64,000 nucleotides of DNA from Arthrobacter sp. FB24 (lineage in GTDB: Bacteria > Actinomycetota > Actinomycetes > Actinomycetales > Micrococcaceae): positions 3,968,001 through 4,032,000 of the forward strand of contig NC_008541.1 of the NCBI RefSeq assembly GCF_000196235.1, read 5' to 3'. Within the stretch, counting starts at the first letter, position 1. Each line of letters opens with the position of its first letter. Positions 60,954-64,000 of this stretch are shown piece after piece. The notes under the pieces were generated by a model, which worked only from the letters and a program-made list of their open reading frames with translations, did no database searches and was not told where the DNA came from. The position numbers were made by a program, and so were the translations under genes.

Positions 60954-60975
60954 TTGCATAGTAGATTTGATGCAA
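60954..60975. promoter_or_regulatory. Inverted repeat before the RpiR gene
   Basis: TTGCAT, 10 bp, ATGCAA, perfect arms. The possible ATG start at 60970 lies inside the right arm. Likely an autoregulatory site, which would favour the TTG start at 61018. Confidence 0.5.
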
Positions 60976-61017
60976 TCAGCCTTGCAGAGTGATGTGCGTT
61001 ACAGAAGAGGTCCGGAC

Positions 61018-61917
61018 TTGAACACCAACGCGGTCGATCTTGAAGCCGGCGGAGCAGGCGCGGGCGGCGCCGGCAACGTTTCCCAGGCGTGGCTCGGCGA
61101 CGCCCTGCCGGACGTTCCGCTGTCCAAGGCGCAGAGCCGGGTGGTGGATGTCATCGCCCGCAATCCGCAGCTCTCCTCATACGCGGACATCGCCGAGATC
61201 GCCCAGCGGGCGGACGTCAACAACTCCACGGTGGTCCGCACGGCCCAACACCTGGGCTACCGAGGCTGGCCCGATCTCCAGCGGGAACTGCGCTCGCGCT
61301 ACCTCGTCATGATCTCCACCGAGGACACCCTGACCGAGCATGGCGAACACCGCAGCCCCCTCCACGACGCGATCAACCACGACATCGAGAATCTCCGCCT
61401 GACGCTGGACTCCAATACGGGCGACGACGCCGAGGCCGCCATTGCTGCCATGGCCGCCGCCAAATCCATCACCGCCGTCGGGCTTGGCTCTTTCGCCGGC
61501 CCCGCCAGCGTGATGGCGCACCTGGGCTCGACCATGGGCTACCCCATCACGTTGGAGAACCGCGCCGGCGTCCACCTCGCTTCCAGCACCAACACCCTCG
61601 GCGAAGGGGACGTCCTGGTGGTCATCAACATGTGGCGCTCCATCCGGCAGATCATCGTCACAGCCGAAGCCGCCAAGCAGGCAGGTGCCACGGTCATCGC
61701 CATCAGCGACATGCGCCGCGGCCGCCTGGCCGCGGCCGCCGACCACCTCCTGGTGGTGGCCTCGGAAGGCATCTCCTTCTTCCAGTCCGTCACCGCGGCA
61801 AACTCCGTGGTCTACGGCCTCCTCGCGGGCATGGAGGCTGCACATCCCGAACGCAGCCGCGCCGCCATCCGGCGCACCCAGCAGCTCTGGAAAGACCTGG
61901 ACATCTACCTCGACTGA
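61018..61917 (+). CDS. MurR/RpiR-family transcriptional regulator
   Basis: A regulator of about 299 residues (longer with ATG 60970). The N-terminal HTH_6 domain has LSKAQSRVVDVIARNPQLSS and ADVNNSTVVRTAQHLGYRGW. The C-terminal SIS domain (VGLGSFAGPASVMAHLG, then GDVLVVINMWRSIRQI, VIAISDMRRGRLA) binds a phosphosugar or related ligand. TTG 61018 has GAGGT before it and is preferred. The genes downstream, a beta-hydroxyacid dehydrogenase and an aldehyde dehydrogenase, are the probable targets. Confidence 0.88.
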   Translation: MNTNAVDLEAGGAGAGGAGNVSQAWLGDALPDVPLSKAQSRVVDVIARNPQLSSYADIAEIAQRADVNNSTVVRTAQHLGYRGWPDLQRELRSRYLVMISTEDTLTEHGEHRSPLHDAINHDIENLRLTLDSNTGDDAEAAIAAMAAAKSITAVGLGSFAGPASVMAHLGSTMGYPITLENRAGVHLASSTNTLGEGDVLVVINMWRSIRQIIVTAEAAKQAGATVIAISDMRRGRLAAAADHLLVVASEGISFFQSVTAANSVVYGLLAGMEAAHPERSRAAIRRTQQLWKDLDIYLD

Positions 61918-61954
61918 CCCCCACAACCCCACACGTATCCCCCAGGAGTACTTC

Positions 61955-62860
61955 ATGAACACCAGCACCCGCATAGCCGTCATTGGCCTTGGAGCCATGG
62001 GCGGAGCCATGGCTGCCACGCTGCATAAAGCCGGCTGGGACGTCACCGGCTTCGACCCCTCCGAGGCCGCCCGGACCGCAGCCGCCCAAACCGGAATCGC
62101 CACCACCGCCAGCCTTGACGACGTCGCCGGAACCCCTTACGCCGTCCTCTCACTGCCTGCAGCCAGCATCGTGGAAACCACCGTTCCCCGGCTCCTGGCC
62201 GTACCGGGGACCGTGGCGATCATTGACACCACCACCTCCGAACCGGCCACGAGCAAGCAGATGGCCCACCTTGCCGACACACAAGGCGCGGCCTTCGTTG
62301 ACGCTCCGGTCTCCGGTGGCCGCGACGGTGCAGCATCGGGATCCCTGAGCGCGTTCGTTGGCGGAACCGACGCCGCCCTCGCCGCCGCCGAACCCGTACT
62401 CCTCGCCCTCACCGGCGGCAAGTACAGCCACATCGGCGGCCCCGGCAGCGGCAACGTGGTCAAGCTCCTCAACAACGTCCTGGCGGCGGCCAACCTGGTG
62501 TCCGTGGGCGAGGCGCTCGGAGTGGCCAAGGCCTACGGCATCGATCCCGCCAAGGCGGCGGCCAGCATTAGCGAAGCCTCCGGCGGCAGCAGAGTCTCGG
62601 CCAACATGTACCCCACCTGGGTACTCAGCGGCACCCACGATTCCGGCTTCTCGCTCGGCCTGATGGCCCGGGATGCCGCCCTCGCCGTGGAGGTCGCCGC
62701 CCAGATCGGCGAAAGCCCGGCCCTCCTTGCAGCCGTGGCCGGGCAGTGGCAGGACGCCCTCGCCGCCCTCGGACCGCGCGCCGACTTCACCGAAATCGCC
62801 AGGACCGTCGCCCCCGCCATCACGCCAGCGGGCGCGCCGTCCACCACACCCGTCTCCTGA
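61955..62860 (+). CDS. NAD(P)-dependent beta-hydroxyacid dehydrogenase
   Basis: A 301-residue enzyme of the 3-hydroxyisobutyrate dehydrogenase/tartronate-semialdehyde reductase family. Motifs: Rossmann IAVIGLGAMGGAMAATLHKA (residues 7-26), substrate loop VDAPVSGGRDGAASGSL near residue 118, catalytic Lys in SGNVVKLLNNVLAAAN near residue 168. CAGGAG precedes the ATG. The RpiR regulator and aldehyde dehydrogenase on the same strand suggest catabolism of a hydroxy acid or sugar acid. The true substrate is unknown. Confidence 0.9.
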   Translation: MNTSTRIAVIGLGAMGGAMAATLHKAGWDVTGFDPSEAARTAAAQTGIATTASLDDVAGTPYAVLSLPAASIVETTVPRLLAVPGTVAIIDTTTSEPATSKQMAHLADTQGAAFVDAPVSGGRDGAASGSLSAFVGGTDAALAAAEPVLLALTGGKYSHIGGPGSGNVVKLLNNVLAAANLVSVGEALGVAKAYGIDPAKAAASISEASGGSRVSANMYPTWVLSGTHDSGFSLGLMARDAALAVEVAAQIGESPALLAAVAGQWQDALAALGPRADFTEIARTVAPAITPAGAPSTTPVS

Positions 62861-62892
62861 TCCCCGGATCCCAGCCCTGAAGGACCATCACT

Positions 62893-64000
62893 TTGAGCAT
62901 CACCACAGCACCCACCTCCTCCTCGGCGGCCACCGCCCGGGCCGTCCTCGACGCAGCCTTTCCGGCCGGCCTCGGCGCCTTCCTTGACGGTAAGACCGTT
63001 CCCGGCAGCGGAGAGAGCATCACCCTCACTGCCGCGGCCACCGGCGAAGCTTTTGCCAGCCACGCTGACCCCGGCGCCGAAGGTGCCAACGCCATCCTGG
63101 AAAGCTCGACGGCGGGCGCGGCAGCCTGGGGCGCGATGAACGGCTTCGAAAGGGCCGCCATCCTGCGCAATGTGAGCCGCGTCGTGGAAGCGCACGGCGA
63201 GGAACTTGCCATCCTCGAGTCCGCCACCACCGGCAAACCCATCCGGGACGCCCGCGTCGAGGCCGCCAAGGTGGCCGAGATGTTCGGCTACTACGCCGGC
63301 TGGGCGGACAAGCTGACGGGTCTCACCATTCCGGTTCCCGGCCCGTGGCACACCTACACCGAACGCGTCCCCTGGGGCGTCGTCGTCGCCATCACGCCCT
63401 GGAACGCTCCCCTGTTTACGGCGGGCTGGAATTCCGCCGCCCCGCTGGCCGCCGGCAATGCCGTGATCATCAAGCCCAGCGAATTCACTCCGGCATCCTC
63501 CGTCCGGCTCGCCCAGCTGGCGCACGAGGCAGGCCTGCCGGCAGGTGTGTTCAATGTGGCGGCCGGGCTGGGCCAGACCATGGGCGCGGCCCTCACCACC
63601 GACCGGCGGGTGGGCAAAATCAGCTTCATCGGCTCCGTCCCCACCGGCCGGCGCGTGGCTGTTGCGGCTGCGCAGGCCGGGATTCCCGCCCTCTTGGAGC
63701 TCGGCGGCAAGAGCGCGAACATCGTCTTCGCCGATGCGGACCTGGACCGTGCCGCCGACGGCGCCATCTCGGCGATCTTCTCCGGCGCCGGGCAGTCATG
63801 TGTCGCCGGATCGCGGCTCCTGGTGGAGCGGAGCGTGCACGCACAGTTCATTGAGCTCGTGGCGGACCGTGCCGCCCGGCTGCGGGTGGGCGACCCGCTC
63901 AGCGCGGACACCGAGGTGGGCCCGATCATCACGGCCCGGCAGTTCGCCACGGTCAACACCCTCATCGAAGCAGGAATGAACGACGGCGGCCGCCGGGTCA
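62893..64000 (+). CDS. Aldehyde dehydrogenase, partial (3' end outside window)
   Basis: The gene runs off the window end after about 369 codons. It starts with TTG, with GAAGGA about 8 bp upstream. ALDH features are VVVAITPWNAPLFTAGWNSA (cofactor), FIGSVPTGRRVA, catalytic Glu in LELGGKSANIVFADAD and catalytic Cys in GAGQSCVAGSRLLVE. It belongs to the NAD-dependent aldehyde dehydrogenase superfamily and forms an operon with the RpiR regulator and the beta-hydroxyacid dehydrogenase, probably oxidising the aldehyde made by it. Confidence 0.92.
   Translation, partial: MSITTAPTSSSAATARAVLDAAFPAGLGAFLDGKTVPGSGESITLTAAATGEAFASHADPGAEGANAILESSTAGAAAWGAMNGFERAAILRNVSRVVEAHGEELAILESATTGKPIRDARVEAAKVAEMFGYYAGWADKLTGLTIPVPGPWHTYTERVPWGVVVAITPWNAPLFTAGWNSAAPLAAGNAVIIKPSEFTPASSVRLAQLAHEAGLPAGVFNVAAGLGQTMGAALTTDRRVGKISFIGSVPTGRRVAVAAAQAGIPALLELGGKSANIVFADADLDRAADGAISAIFSGAGQSCVAGSRLLVERSVHAQFIELVADRAARLRVGDPLSADTEVGPIITARQFATVNTLIEAGMNDGGRRV

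Noticed and set aside
1..64000. tRNA, rRNA or CRISPR array
   Set aside because: Reading by eye I found no clover-leaf with CCA end, no rRNA-like sequence, and no regularly spaced direct repeats apart from those listed. A tRNAscan and CRISPR search would be decisive.

Overview
The window is GC-rich chromosomal DNA from an actinobacterium, most like Arthrobacter/Pseudarthrobacter (Micrococcaceae). The evidence is strong G/C preference at third codon positions, GlnR-type boxes before an ammonium transporter, DUF4193, DUF6221, DUF1540, CsbD and GPP34 proteins, MHS-type transporters and many FCD-GntR, IclR and PucR regulators. I see no rRNA, tRNA, CRISPR array, intact insertion sequence or prophage. 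It reads as a metabolically versatile soil heterotroph.

Layout. 1-5.4 kb: gluconate kinase and permease, an ammonium transporter behind two GlnR boxes, and small proteins (DUF1540, DUF6221). 5.4-9.6 kb: lipoprotein, Rossmann protein, DUF1992, membrane and winged-helix proteins. 9.6-13.3 kb: a DUF2848 / MHS transporter / GntR / C-N hydrolase cluster with a shared operator. 13.6-24.1 kb: an amino-acid block with a GntR regulator on a leaderless promoter, aspartate ammonia-lyase, dicarboxylate symporter, PucR regulator, glutaminase, asparagine permease, a 37-residue Cys-rich ORF and a ThDP enzyme. Together these would import Asn, Gln and Asp and convert them to fumarate and ammonium. 24.1-26.4 kb: a DUF2306 protein on a promoter with paired operators, and an ArsR/AHSA1 pair. 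26.4-35.6 kb: flavin monooxygenase, cyclase, two convergent IclR regulators, APC permease, a homoserine-dehydrogenase-like protein translationally coupled to an aldehyde dehydrogenase, and an Lrp regulator. 35.7-45.7 kb: housekeeping and stress genes (HAD, NYN-LOTUS, GlsB/YeaQ, lipoprotein, DUF817, MpaB, Nudix, TfoX, secreted phosphoesterase) and a Na+/H+ antiporter with a C-terminal UBP zinc finger. 45.8-48.8 kb: two Tat-exported phosphatases behind 11-bp direct repeats. 49.5-52 kb: a second MHS transporter operon with DUF1445. 52.3-58.5 kb: small stress proteins, a deletion scar joining two gene remnants, an S4 protein and acyl-CoA ligase, a frameshifted secreted protein, a hydrolase and a VOC protein. 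58.4-64 kb: GPP34, a small-peptide / haem-oxygenase-like / CDGSH operon, then RpiR, a beta-hydroxyacid dehydrogenase and an aldehyde dehydrogenase cut by the window end.

A near-identical GC-rich palindrome (AGCGGACGACGGCGGG, short loop, complement, then T-rich) occurs eleven times, plus one decayed copy, always at gene 3' ends. It serves as the standard terminator here and looks like a dispersed repeat family. The strongest leads are this hairpin family, the peptide/HDO/CDGSH operon with its stress-type promoter motif, the coupled homoserine-dehydrogenase-like/ALDH pair, the Glu-His variant of the ammonium transporter, the antiporter-UBP fusion, and the mannitol-dehydrogenase/AraC deletion scar.
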